Assembly: GCA_947579605.1 (NCBI GenBank)
Contig: OX388319.1
Span: forward strand, 2,046,001 to 2,110,000
Reading direction: 5' to 3'
From: Athripsodes cinereus
Taxonomy: Eukaryota; Arthropoda; Insecta; Trichoptera; Leptoceridae
DNA: 64,000 nucleotides
The position numbers were made by a program, and so were the translations under genes. The notes beneath the pieces were generated by a model. It had not been told where the DNA came from. It ran no database searches and saw only the letters and a list, made by a program, of their open reading frames with translations. Positions 20,039-31,013 of the stretch are shown piece after piece. Each line of letters begins with the position of its first letter. Within the stretch, counting starts at the first letter, position 1.

Positions 20039-21115
20039 AGGGCTGGACAAACTTTAACTACTGCCAATTCGTTGGTGAAAACACAAGGCGTGTTTATGAA
20101 ATACATTGTATACATGTTAATGAAATTAAATCGAGTGTTAAATTTATATTTAAACTATTTTAAAGATTATCGGAATGCGACTTTATCGTTGAAATTAAGG
20201 TTGTGAATATCTCTATGCGATGTTCTACGATTAATTGTTGTTTGTGTGATACTCGAAAACTTATTTAAAAGAGTAAGAAATCCGTTCAATTCCGGTAGAT
20301 CTAAAGATAAATAAAGCTCAATATGGAAACAAAAATTAAAATTGAAAATCATATACAGCTTTTATACAAGTGCTCAAAATTTACACAAGGTATGCTATTC
20401 AATCAGATCTTTGTACAAACGGTGAAGATATTGTTTGGAATAACATTCGTCTTCAAAATAAACAAAATAAGTGATTGTATTATATTTCCAATTTCAAATG
20501 TAAGCGAAAAATGATTGATATAAAGAGATATTGTAAATCTGCTACCGATCTATATACAACAAGCTTTTAGTTGAAAAGCTCTGATATAAAAAATACAACA
20601 ATAAGTTTAATGTAAATAACAAACACACACACACCTACATAGGTACATAAATACAATACAATACGGATTCATTAAAATGAATAAACTTTGGCAATTTTTG
20701 ATAAGAAATAGTAGATATATACTTTACCTTTTAAGAGTTGAGGTAGTAGTGAGAAAGGGAAAAATAAATGAAAAAGAAAAACGAGAAACGAAAACAAATC
20801 CAATAAGACAAACGAAAATAACGAAAAAAAAAAACAATATAAAATAAATCACAAGGTGAATTGAAAAGTTTGCATCGCTTTCACCTCCCTACGGGATCAA
20901 AATTGATTCTCGCTTGCTTACACTTATAATATATATTTTTTTATTTTATTTCGTTTCACTTCAACGTTACTTCAATTATTAAGTGCCTGCACATTCTTCA
21001 TAGTAATTTATCAAACAGTTGGCACCTAATGCATATAGTAAAGAAAACGATAATGCATTTTGAAATTGAAACATTATTATTTTGAAATGTTGAAATATCT
21101 TGAAAGTTGCACTAT
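20039..21115. other. Unassigned AT-rich sequence
   Basis: No gene or repeat family recognised; a short CACACACACAC run lies at 20,622-20,632. Confidence 0.4.
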
Positions 21116-21155
21116 ATGCACCATTACGGCATTTCCAACAAGTGGAGAAAACGGC
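21116..21155 (-). repeat. SINE2 3'-end fragment
   Basis: CACCATTACGGCATTTCCAA followed by CAAGTGGAGAA is the reverse complement of the SINE2 end (CCACTTGTGGGATATGCCGTG). The remainder of the element is not recognisable. Confidence 0.5.
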
Positions 21156-21332
21156 GGACAAATTGAAGGTAATAAATATGCAGATTGTTCTCTCTGTGAA
21201 AATAACTTTAAGAATGGGTGGCATGCATCATCGCTGCATAGTAGATCTCTCTCTAATTTCAACCATGTGATTGTGGTCTATTCTGTGCGATCTTCTTCAG
21301 CTCTTTATACGGCTGACGTATTCTCGACCTGA

Positions 21333-22860
21333 GAGCCCCCTATGGTTTTACGACGCATCTTTCTGAGACGGTCTTGAGCAGGTAATTTCTTATAGATTTT
21401 TATTGTCCTATATGTGAAGTACACCTAGTTTTAAAAAGCCACACGAAAACTAACAGTAAGACCATGAGGTAAGAAAAAAAACTAAGCCTTTTGATAAAAC
21501 TATACAGAAATGCTTGTAAGGTTAGCCGACAATACATTTGGCTTCATTTCTTTTTTTTATGTTGGAATAACAATACTTGACGTCAGAATCGAAACAAACC
21601 AAATGTGATATAAAAAAAAGCTCAATAAGTAGACATATATGGACGTTTTAAAAATGAAATATAACCACATGCTGTGTGAAAGTAATGATGAAGGAAATAA
21701 TAATATCTAAAGGTGAATAGCTGAGGTGAGAATGAATGACAAGGGCTCCATTATTAACATGAAAAGGGGATTAAGTGACGGAAAGGGATAATGTGGGTGA
21801 AGATTTTATAAAACGGAAAAAAATATATGTCTGATTAATGCACGAAAACAGCAATCAGCTCTTTTGTCCGAATGTTGATAATTTTCAACACACTGTTATA
21901 AAGCAGTAGACATTCTCTTTTATAAATAGTTTTTATTTGAATGGGGAACATGCATGAGTGAGGAATATTATTATTATTCTTATTATTACTGACAAATAGA
22001 CGATTCTTACAGGGATCATTACAGCGGAAGGCCAATGCGATCCCAAAAAAAAAAAAAAGAATATGAATAAATGTTATCAATTTACATTAATTAATATACG
22101 CTTACCACTATAATATCCTAATAAGAAACGAAAAAATAAAAATGTGCATTCATCATTTTCATTTTAAAAAATCCATACTTTCTGGCAAAATTTGAAATGC
22201 CATGTTATTGAATTAGCCCGTTGTGACGTTGGAAGGCGCTATGTTATATTGCCACACATTTCACTCTTAGTAATGTCTATTATCTTAGTACCTACTGGCT
22301 GATGACGTTACACACTGTTCCGCCATGGGTGGACCTTTTTACGGCGAAGTGCGAAAATTTCTTTTCAAAGAAATATTTAATTTATAAATCAATTAGTTAT
22401 AAACGCTGTTTTTTATAGATTTTTGGGGGTAACCGGCAGTGATATTTCTTTACACAGACACATATTCGATCATTTTGACAGTGTACGAAACATTTACGGC
22501 AAATTTATTACATTTCGTTTTTTAGCAAACTATCATAGTGACAATACGTTATATACGTAAATAATTATCATTCGAGTTTTAATTTTTCGAAACGGCCAGT
22601 GATCGATTATTGTCATAATTTTATTTGGTAAAATTATATCGAATACTACGTATAGCGAATGAATGAAAGAATCGAATATAAAAAGGTTAGGTGAGTCATA
22701 CATAAATCGTTAAGGGATATTGTTACATTATACAATAAAATATATTTTTATGTCATTCCAATCAATAGAGTAATAATATACCTATGTATATAAACACGAG
22801 AAAAACTAATATAAAATAGATAGGTTACATTAATAATAGAAGGCTTTTATACAACGGAAA
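21333..22860. other. Unassigned sequence
   Basis: No gene recognised. A block at about 22,210-22,345 (GTTGTGACGTTGGAAGGCGC ... GCTGATGACGTTACAC) is slightly GC-richer and may be an old transposon end, but no partner end was found. Confidence 0.35.
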
Positions 22861-23314
22861 GCACTCAAGTGGGCGAGGGGATACAACAATAATACAGTGT
22901 TGTGCTACTTAATGTTAACACCTGGTGAACCATAACAGGATGCAATTGATATATTGGAATTATTTATACTAAAATAATAATTTAATGAAACACTGTAACT
23001 TTCACAACATAAGTCTCTCAGTATCGAAACTCTTAATCCTACAATTAAAAAAAAAAAAAAGACAACTGATTGAAGGGAGGGAGTAACTGTGATTGTGGAT
23101 GACATTTTGATTAGTTATAGTTATAGTTTTTATTCGACCTCCATAGGCTCCGCAATGGGCACTTGGGGGTGTCAATCCAGAGTACATTTTAAAAACATAT
23201 AATTTAATTAAAAGAGACAAGGCGTACAACAATATATTAATATCAATGGTGATCGATAATCCCTGGGTGTAAAGGGCCCAGTGATTATGTCGTCAGATGT
23301 GATATCAAACTACA

Positions 23315-23545
23315 TTATGTTTCTGCATCCATGTTACTAGAATCTTTTTCCAATAACATTTCGTTAACTGAATAAAATGATTTTTCTAACAAATACTTCC
23401 TCACCCCTTCCTTAAAGCGATCATCCTCCAATGTTTTGATATGCAGTGACAGTTTGTTGTACAGCTTCACACTTAAACCCACGAAACTATCCGCAACCTT
23501 TGCTAGTCTGCATTTTGCTAGTCTGCATTTAACTTGGACTTAAAA
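23315..23545 (-). pseudogene. LINE-H pol C-terminus
   Basis: The minus strand encodes VADSFVGLSVKLYNKLSLHI, KTLEDDRFKEGVRKYLLEKS and FYSVNEMLLEKD, ending at a stop (23,315-23,317). S/F-x-G-x-x-L-Y-N-K-L, I-K-x-L and LLEKxFYSVxE are typical of the extreme C-terminus of Jockey/CR1-type LINE polyproteins in arthropods. A tandem duplication of CTAGTCTGCATTT lies at its upstream edge. No RT or endonuclease is retained. The downstream minus-strand sequence (GGGCCCTTTACACCCAGG) is probably its 3' UTR. Confidence 0.78.
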
Positions 23546-23689
23546 TTAATTGTGACTTTGTGTTAATTGTTTGCTGTTTGCCATGTGTCCCCTTATACCA
23601 ATAATAATATTGCTGTTTGGGGATGACAAAGTTTTTATTTGTAATTATAATATTATGTGCTTACAATTATTTACAATGTATATATTAAC

Positions 23690-24402
23690 TTTTTAATAAA
23701 TCCTGTAATCTTCAAAGTACAGGAAAGAAACTTTAATCTTCTAACAATGCCGTTCTGTCATCTCTACTAATTTATTCCCAAAATAAAGTATTTATTTAGA
23801 AACGTATTTACAAGTGTATCAACTTATTTACAAACGTATTAACAAGTGCATCAACAGCAAGATGAAAATTCTGAATACTACAATTAAAATACGGGCAACA
23901 CCAACAATGTCGTTTTGTTCTACTAATTTATGCCCAAAATGAATTGATTATTTACAAGTGTACCAACGTATTCACACACGAATTTACAAGTGTATCAACA
24001 GCAGGATTGAAACTTTGAATATAAATTTTTAAAAAACAGGAAACAACTTTCAATCTACCAACAATGTCGTTGTGTTCTTTTAATTTATCCACAAAAATAA
24101 ATTATTTGTTAACAAACGGATTTACAAGTATATCAACAGCAGTATTGAAATTATGCATACTACAATTACAATACAGGAAACAACCTGCAATCCACTTAAA
24201 ATGTCAATTTGTTCTAATGATTATCCCAAAAAATAAATTCTCAATTTAAAAACGTATTTAAAAGTGAATCAAAAGCAAGTTTGAAATTGTAAATATGTAC
24301 CTACTATAGTGAAAATACAGGAAGCAAACTTCAATCCACCAACAATATCGTTCTGTTTAACTAATTTATTCCCAAAATGAATTATTTATTTACAAACGTG
24401 GG
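23690..24402. repeat. Diverged ~140-160-bp tandem repeat, about 5 copies
   Basis: The landmark ACCAACAATGTCGTTNTGTT recurs near 23,743, 23,903, 24,060, 24,195 and 24,341. Each is followed by ACTAATTTATNCCCAAAAT and ACAAACGTATTTACAAGTG, then TATCAACAGCA and AATACAGGAAACAA. Copies differ by substitutions and indels (periods about 160, 157, 136 and 145), so the array is old. No ORF continues across copies. Confidence 0.85.
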
Positions 24403-24756
24403 AATTAAAAAAAAAACATTTTGAACTTTTTACGCTTCACGGGGTGATATTGAACAAGAATAATAATAGAATCTGAGGAAAGCTGGTGGACGATTTTATT
24501 ATTAAAATGTATTGAAAATGTCGTAAGAAATTATGATAAATAAAATAAAAAAACGTTGAGTTCGATAAAACCACGTAAATAATAATAATAACACATAAAA
24601 AAGAAACGCCTTCAAAAGAAACGATACGAAATAAAAAAATATTATTTCTTCAAGGTTCATAAAATGAGAATTGATGTTTGAATAAATGAAGTAAATACGA
24701 GATATTTTCAGATAAAGTTAAATTGGATAGGCGTTTTGTTCATTCATTCATTCATA

Positions 24757-24805
24757 CCATCATGACTTTTCCCACACGTGGAGTAGCCAGCAGACCAACT
24801 GCACG
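24757..24805 (-). repeat. SINE2 3'-end fragment
   Basis: ACCATCATGACTTTTCCCAC, CACGTGGAGTAGCCAGCAGA and CCAACTGCA match the reverse complement of the SINE2 terminus. Confidence 0.7.
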
Positions 24806-24847
24806 TTAACATTACATTACTACGGTAACTACTAAGATTTATGCATG

Positions 24848-25465
24848 TCGCTGTGCTAGAACAATACCATCACATCTCCAAATATGTTATGAGCAAATCA
24901 AGGTTAACGTTTTTGGTGAAATTACTTTGACAATACCTACTTATTTTATTTTATTCACAATCAATTGATTAGTCCGAAATAAATAAAACAAGTGTCTTAT
25001 TCTACTATTGTTTTATTCTGTGAGAGAGACGTCTTTCGTCTTATAAGGACATTGTCAATCGATTGACAGTGTCCTTATAAGACGAAAGACGTCTCTCTCA
25101 CAGAATAAAACAATAGTAGAATAAAACGCTTGTTTTATTTATTTCGATATGGAATTCTACTACCTAAACACCGACACAGTGAATAAATTGATAAGACGTT
25201 TTTTCAAAAAAAAAAAAAATCAATTACTTCTTCACCCAAATTCATTAAGTTTTTCATTTTCAATTTTTTATTTAATTTATGTATTATTCTAAATTTGTAA
25301 TCAATTTTGAGATCGACACTTTTAGTTTTTCGTGAATAATGCCGTTATAAATTACAATATTAGATGTTTTTCTGTTACACTGGATTCCTTGCGACGTTCT
25401 ATTCTTACGATATAACTCAAAACGGCCATTTTTGGAGATGTTATGGTATTATTCTAGCACAGCGA
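24848..25465. mobile_element. 618-bp inverted-repeat element
   Basis: Terminal inverted repeats of about 35 bases, TCGCTGTGCTAGAAC(T)AATACC through ACATCTCCAAA, lie at 24,848-24,882 and 25,431-25,465, with only a few mismatches. No transposase frame lies between them, so this is a MITE-like non-autonomous DNA transposon. A TSD was not identified. It carries the 172-bp palindrome at 24,975-25,146 as an apparent secondary insertion. Confidence 0.75.
24975..25146. mobile_element. 172-bp near-perfect palindrome (foldback MITE)
   Basis: Two ~85-base arms meet at ATCGAT (25,058-25,063). Each arm runs from GAAATAAATAAAACAAG through TAGTAGAATAAAAC/GTTTTATTCTACTA and CTGTGAGAGAGACGTC to CGTCTTATAAGGAC. 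Single arms occur at 6,936-7,030 and 57,995-58,082, so it is a mobile family and not a unique hairpin. No ORF. Confidence 0.88.
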
Positions 25466-25477
25466 TATTACCAATAT

Positions 25478-25557
25478 TGGCGTAGCGACTAGAAAAATGA
25501 CGTATCGACTAGAAAAAATGACATATCGACTAGAAAAAATGACGTATCGACTAGAAG
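25478..25557 (+). repeat. 21-bp tandem repeat, 4 copies
   Basis: CGTA(T/G)CGACTAGAAAAAATGA recurs at 25,481, 25,501, 25,522 and 25,543 with a 20-21 base period. Starts within about 15 bases of the right end of the 618-bp element. Confidence 0.88.
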
Positions 25558-25623
25558 TAATGGGCTGGTCGTATAGTTAGAAGAGAGAATGACAGATGCA
25601 CACCTAGGATCCTGGAGAGATAT

Positions 25624-25655
25624 AATTCTGTACCTGAGAGCCAATAAGACTCAAG
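25624..25655 (+). repeat. Left half of an outer inverted-repeat pair
   Basis: AATTCTGTACCTGAGAGCCA followed by ATAAGACTCAAGTGCA pairs with the inverted copy at 31,410-31,444. The pair flanks the hAT composite and may be the ends of an older element that the hAT entered. Confidence 0.65.
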
Positions 25656-26074
25656 TGCATTTTTGACAAAAATGCCAAAGTTACGAAAAAAGCGGAAATA
25701 ACACAACAGTCGTGAGTCTTAAGTATAGAAATGTTTAGGGTCTATACTAGTGATGTAACGAATATTCGCATTCGCATTCGCATTCGCGAATATTCGCATA
25801 TTTCAAAGTATTCGCATTCGCATTCGCAAAAAAACATGCGAATGTTTTGCGAATATTATTTTAGTAATAAAGTATCTGGTCTGTTCCGTGTTGGCCACAT
25901 TTGTTGTATTGTTTCCTGTGTTCGTTTGCTTGATGATGTTATTATTATTAGGAGAAATATGCATTTGTGGAGATTTAATTTATATGTTTATTTTAAGTAT
26001 TACAACTGCTATGAGTATAGGGCCCTACAATAATTTTATATTCTATTTAAGGAATATTTATATCATACTACAAG

Positions 26075-28985
26075 GTGAACCACACTAAAGTATTCTCTCA
26101 GAATTTTCGGGGCTTGAAGACTAAGATCGAGGAGTTTAGAGCAAACTTATTTGCAAATAGTTATGATATAATTGTTCTGACGGAAGCTTGGCTAAATTGT
26201 GGCATATTTGACAACGAACTTTTTCAAAACGAATATACAGTTTACCGCAAGGATAGGGATTTCATGTTGAGTGGTAAAAGGGATGGAGGTGGGGTCTTAA
26301 TTGCTGTGGATCGGACACTAGGATATTCATCCACTCTTGTTTGGGATGATACTGGTGAAAGTTTTTTTTACCAATATTCGTTTTTCATCGGTAACGCATG
26401 AAAAAATGCTCACCGCTACTGGGTGTAGTATATGTATATACCGCCTTCTACATCCTTAGATACTTAAAACATCTTTTTTTAAAGTATATCTGAACGTTTA
26501 ATCAGCTATTACGGCAAAACGGATATTTGTCTTATTGGAGATTCCAATACCCCAACAATCCAATGGAAAAAAGACCCCGATGTTGATTCAATCTTTGTTC
26601 CGTATTCTTATTCGTGTCCTGTTGCGCAGTATTTGATAGAATCTATATCTTTTCTCAATATGTTTCAGTCTAACGGAGTTTATAACAGCAATCAAGTTAT
26701 CTTGGATTTAGTTCTTTCAACTATTTCGTGTTCTGTTACCAGATGTGACTCTCCACTGGTTGGTAAGGATTCACACTATCCTTCACTGTTGATAGATTAT
26801 GAGTTTGAAATTGCTGAGGATTTGTCTCAAAATATGATCCAGAAATTAATATACTTTAAGTCAAACTTTTCAGAAATAAATTTTGAACTACAAAGTGTTG
26901 ATTGGGTCAGTGTTTTGGGAAACGGACCGGTGAATAAGATGATTGAATCTTTTTATGGTTATGTTTTGCCAATAATTGAGAAGCATACACCTACATATGA
27001 AGAGGGTGTCACCTAATAATTTTCCCAAATGGTTCTCTAATAGAATTCTGTTATTGTTTAAGAGAAGTCTAAGGCTTGGCGTAAGTTGAAGATGAACCGT
27101 AATGATTCTGACTACAATTTATTTTTTCAACTAAGAGCTCAGTTGAAGTTGTCGCAGAATCACGATTATAGGTCTTTTATTAATAACACTGAGAAGTCAC
27201 TTAAGGGCAATGTCAAGTCTTTCTTTTCATTCGTGAATTCCGTTAAAGAATCTAGAGGCTATCCAAGGGTAATGGGTGACGGTGACCAGACTTCGAGCGA
27301 TCCAGAGGGAATTGCAAACTTGTTTTCGACGTTTTTTGGTTCTGTATTTTCACTGAATAATTTGCATGATTCTAATACTAAAGAATTGGAAAATATTTTA
27401 ACTAACTCATGTTTATCCATGGTTAATATCTTGAAATCTGATATTCATAAACGTTTATTAGGTATAGATGAGACAAAAGGAGTTGGCCCTGATGGTCTAG
27501 CACCAATATATTTAAGAGATGTGTAAGTCATTTAACCAAACCATTGTATCTGACATTTATTAGAACACCTTGCTGCAGGAGGCAATCTAGACTATGGGAC
27601 ATGGAAAACCCTAAATCGACTGAGATCTGGTGTAGGAAACTGCCGCGACAATAGAGAACGATTGGGCTTCCTACAGGACGAATCCGGAGCGTGTGACTGT
27701 GGTGCAGCACAGACTATGCCACACTTGTTGGAGTGTCCATTGTGCCCTGTCACTTGCACTATGGAGGATATTTTTGACGCATCTCCACCTGCTGCGCGTT
27801 TTGCGCAGTACTGGAAATCAGTTTGCTGGGTTTTTTCTCTGGGTTTCGACACGATAAATAAATTAGGAGTTTACAAGAAGGATGCTTTCCATGCAAATGG
27901 AAGATGGCTAGTATTATTCCTTTGCATAAATCTGGCAGCAAATCGGACGTTCGTAAATACAGACCAATTTTAATTCTATCACCTATTTCAAAAATATTTG
28001 AGGGTATGGTTCGTGAACAAATTACTTTTTTCCTGAAGCCGTATTTTTTTGTAGAGCAGCATGGATTCATGAGTGGAAGATCGACAGTAACAAATCTGAT
28101 TTTTTTTCTCAGCTATGGACAATCGTATACAGTTGGATGCCATTTATATCGGCTTTCAAAAGGCATTTGATAAAGTAGAACATCGACTTTTTTCAACTAA
28201 GGTGGATTGACTCATATATTTCTGATAGATTGATGACAGTTAAACTTAACGGTTACTCATCTGGCAGTGTCAGTGTTACATCTGGTGTCCCTCAGGGGTC
28301 TTCTTTGGGTCCTTTACTTTTCACGATATTCATAAACAACATAAAAAAGTGCTTTGACCACTCAGAGCTTCTATTATTTGCGGACGATTTAAAAATATAC
28401 TGTCAAATTCAATTATTGTTTGACTATGAAATGCTTAACGAGGACTTGGAAAGACTACACGAGTACTGTAAAAGAAATAACTTGCACTTGAATCTGGAGA
28501 AGTATAATCTGATCTCTTTTACCAAAAATAGAAACAAAATTCGATAAATTTACAATATCCATAATCATGATTTAAAAGAAGTAAATAAGATTAGAGATTT
28601 AGGTGTGGTGTTTGACTCTGAGCTTCACTTTGATGATCACGTGAACAAAATTATCGAAGAGAGCAATAAAATACTGGGATGTATTCTGAGATCTACAAAG
28701 TCATTTAGGTTATATGAATCGTATTTGTACTTGTACTTATCGTTGTTTCGCTCCAAGCTGGAGGACTGTTCCTCTGTATGGAATCCACATTTTAAAAAAT
28801 ATGTCGATCAAGTTGAGAGAACTCAGTCTAAATTCATTCGTTTGGTTAGGAAGAGATTGCATTTATTAAAGATTTGCCTAAATTGGAATTGTGAAGAGTT
28901 TTGCTGGATGCATGCAACCTGAGAAAAATATGCTTGTCCGAATACGATGTGCCTAATATTTTAGATAGAATTAACTTTAGAATGC
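26075..28985 (+). pseudogene. Jockey/CR1-type LINE ORF2 (endonuclease-RT), broken
   Basis: Encodes in order: an apurinic-type endonuclease starting about 26,078 (KVFSQNFRGL, DIIVLTEAWL, GGGVLIAVD; then, after a stop and frameshift, GDSNTPTIQW and LDLVLS); a linker; and reverse transcriptase (IPLHKSGSKSDVRKYRPI, SGVPQGSSLGPLLF, FADDLKIYC) plus thumb and C-terminus to about 28,985. The active form cuts target DNA and copies the LINE RNA. Lesions: stop at 26,399, frameshifts near 26,470, 27,020 and 28,150-28,200, and a 298-bp LINE-I insertion at 27,564-27,861. The first catalytic Asp position reads YIGFQKAFD (Gly where the family has Asp). It lies inside the hAT element; sequence to about 29,530 is probably its 3' UTR. 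Confidence 0.9.
27564..27861 (+). mobile_element. LINE-I 3' fragment inserted in the RT gene
   Basis: Flanked by ATTAG (27,559-27,563 and 27,862-27,866). Before it the host LINE reads HLTKPLYLTF; after it SLQEGCFPCKWKMASIIPLH resumes the RT. The insert encodes WKTLNRLRSGVGNCRDNRER, LGFLQDESGACDCGAAQTMP, HLLECPLCPVTCTMEDIFDA and SPPAARFAQYWKSV. That is a C-terminal Cys-rich module (C-x-C ... H-L-L-x-C-P) found at the end of several non-LTR polyproteins. Its 3' end is GATAAATAAA. A shorter sister copy with 8-bp TSDs is at 61,363-61,556. No enzyme core. Confidence 0.88.
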
Positions 28986-29625
28986 TTCCTTAAACAAGAT
29001 CTTGTTTTCCGTTCTACATTAAAAAAAAACAAAAACGATTGCAGACTCAAGAAACCCTGTTTATAGAATTTTAAAGTGCCAATTACGTCAGGTTTGTGAG
29101 AAAGGAGAGTTGAGGGTAGAATAAGATGAAATAAATATAAAAAAAAATGTATATGTTTGATAAAATGTGAAGTGTTTGGGATAGTATTAATTTTTAGACT
29201 GTTTTTTAAATTTTTAAATTTTTGATTTTTCTTTTTTAAGAGTTTTTTTGTATTGTTATTGCATACATTAGTGAAGTGTGAATGTGTTTGTGCGAATGAA
29301 TGTATTAGGTATGTGTGCGAAATTGGGTGAGCAGCGATTTGTAATAGGAATGGGTGATTGGATGTATTGTGAATTAATACCTATATTATGTGTAAGATTT
29401 TCTATAATTGTTTTGTGTGTTTTTGCTGAAGTATGCACTGTTTCGATGTAAGACTATTGGAATGTTTTTGTCGCTTACATGTTTATATTTATATGTCTTT
29501 CATCTGTTGTGTACCATGTAAATGAAGAAACAAATCAGTAATTCGGTGAAGTACCAGATACTTACCCGGTACATTGTGGAAAAAGGTACTGCAAGAAAAT
29601 ATTCTTTAACCCAGATAATACTATT

Positions 29626-29641
29626 GTCCTTTTAAAAGGAC
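29626..29641. repeat. piggyBac subterminal palindrome 1
   Basis: GTCCTTTTAAAAGGAC, 16 bases from the left end of the piggyBac element. The palindrome extends with mismatches to ACTATT/AGTAGT. Confidence 0.85.
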
Positions 29642-29987
29642 AGTAGTAGTACCTCAATATAAATGGATATATCTTTAATTTATTTTGTTCCTAAGCAGTC
29701 GTGCTAGTCCATTTACATAGCTAATGAATCAACTTACATCATGAAACAGTTTTGAGCATTGTTTTGTGACGAGGGGTCAAGTTTTTGGAATTTAAAATAG
29801 TGCTACAGATTTTGGGTTGATGTCGCCGCCACCTTTGGATAAAAAACGGTAAATTACTTTTTTATATTAATTAAAAAATACATGCATGCTTTATTTTTGT
29901 GTACTTAAATGTTGTTAAAATATGATTGAATTATAAAAAAAATAATATTTGAAAATATGTGATAATTTTGTAATGTTAAATTTAAGT

Positions 29988-30003
29988 GTCCTTTTAAAAG
30001 GAC
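29988..30003. repeat. piggyBac internal palindrome 2
   Basis: Same 16-mer GTCCTTTTAAAAGGAC, inside the inferred intron. The flanks AAGT and AATAGTAA are inverted relative to copy 3. Confidence 0.85.
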
Positions 30004-30282
30004 AATAGTAACATATGTATGCTATTTTATAGGTGTACCTACGTAATAAAGACAAGTTATATTTCTTCACCATTTTATCACAAAATATGTTTACACTTCA
30101 CATCGATTAGCATTAAAAATTACTAAAAGACATTTGTAAAAATCTTATCTAATATATTATGTACTTTATAATTATGTTTTTTTTCCTATTTTAGTGCTTC
30201 GTTATCACTTAACGACATATTAACAATCCTTGAAGAGGAAAAATCTGAGAGAGAAGGTGATGCAGTTGGCGATATATTTATT

Positions 30283-30542
30283 ATTTTTTTGTTTGTTTTA
30301 TTGTTATTGCTTTCTTTTATTTATATAAACATTTTATTATTTTGTTTGCTCTCTCGGCTAGAGGGACATCGAAGGAGTCTAGTCAAAAGATTCCACACAC
30401 GGGGTTATTTTCGGCCGGCCAGCCCTTCAGGCTGCCCACAATGGCACCTTCGGTGTGGACAAGATTTGTTAAGTGTAGAATTCGGATAAATGGAAGTACC
30501 CTGCAGACTTTTGCGGTATCCGTGTGGATGGTGGGTCTCCTT
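30283..30542 (+). repeat. R1 fragment inside piggyBac
   Basis: Matches R1 at 34,700-34,960 and (minus) 54,450-54,680: TTGTTTGTTTTATTGTTATT, CTCTCGGCTAGAGGGACATC, CCGGCCAGCCCTTCAGGCTG, ATTCGGATAAATGGAAGT and GGTGGGTCTCCTTCAATG. It replaces the middle of the piggyBac gene. The overlapping open frames in this region belong to R1. Confidence 0.8.
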
Positions 30543-30997
30543 CAATGACGTTGCAATGCAAAATTCCTGGCAACTACATCGATACGAAGGTGGAAAATTT
30601 GATCAATTAACATTTAGAAGACGTGTTGTTCTCAGTATATTGCAATCTTTCAAACAAAGGAAAAGACCCAGACCTTCCAATTTTTCCGCTCTGACAGACT
30701 TGATCATTTTATAATGAATAAAGAAAAACAAACCCGTTGAAGAGAGTGTCACAGAAAATACCAGCGCATAATATATATGACAAAAAATGCAATATTACAC
30801 TGTTTCATTCCATATCACGAAAAATAATTAAAAAAAAAACTACTTTTTTAATGTCCACTTCACACATCATCATGTAAAATCACATGATCCAACAGATAAT
30901 TAGATATATAAACACAAAAACTACATTGTAAAATGAATCCCACCTCAATACTTTATATTTCTCATACAATGTTGTTTAGGTAGTGGATATTACTATT

Positions 30998-31013
30998 GTC
31001 CTTTTAAAAGGAC
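30998..31013. repeat. piggyBac subterminal palindrome 3
   Basis: Same 16-mer, 140 bases from the right end. With copy 2 it forms a longer inverted pair (AAGTGTCCTTTTAAAAGGAC plus AATAGTAA). Confidence 0.85.

Larger units (their letters stand above)
29820..30716 (+). pseudogene. piggyBac transposase remnant (N- and C-terminal parts)
   Basis: The N-terminal part is split: ATG at 29,820 gives MSPPPLDKK, a GT donor (GTAAAT) follows at 29,849, and a TTTTAG acceptor ends at 30,194. The frame continues ASLSLNDILTILEEEKSERE to about 30,270; an acidic/serine-rich N-terminus suits the family. The C-terminal part (30,543-30,713) encodes DVAMQNSWQLHRYEGGKFDQ, LTFRRRVVLSILQSFKQRKR and ends in a stop. The (V)N-x-W-x-L-H-R ... 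L-x-F-R-R motif marks the end of the DDE transposase core. The catalytic core, about 450 residues in intact relatives, is missing. The intron is inferred. Confidence 0.75.

Noticed and set aside
29626..29641. piggyBac ends placed at the TTAA in the centre of GTCCTTTTAAAAGGAC
   Set aside because: This gave three inconsistent termini. The outer TTAA-CCCAGATAAT pair explains the element with proper ends and leaves the palindromes as internal sites.
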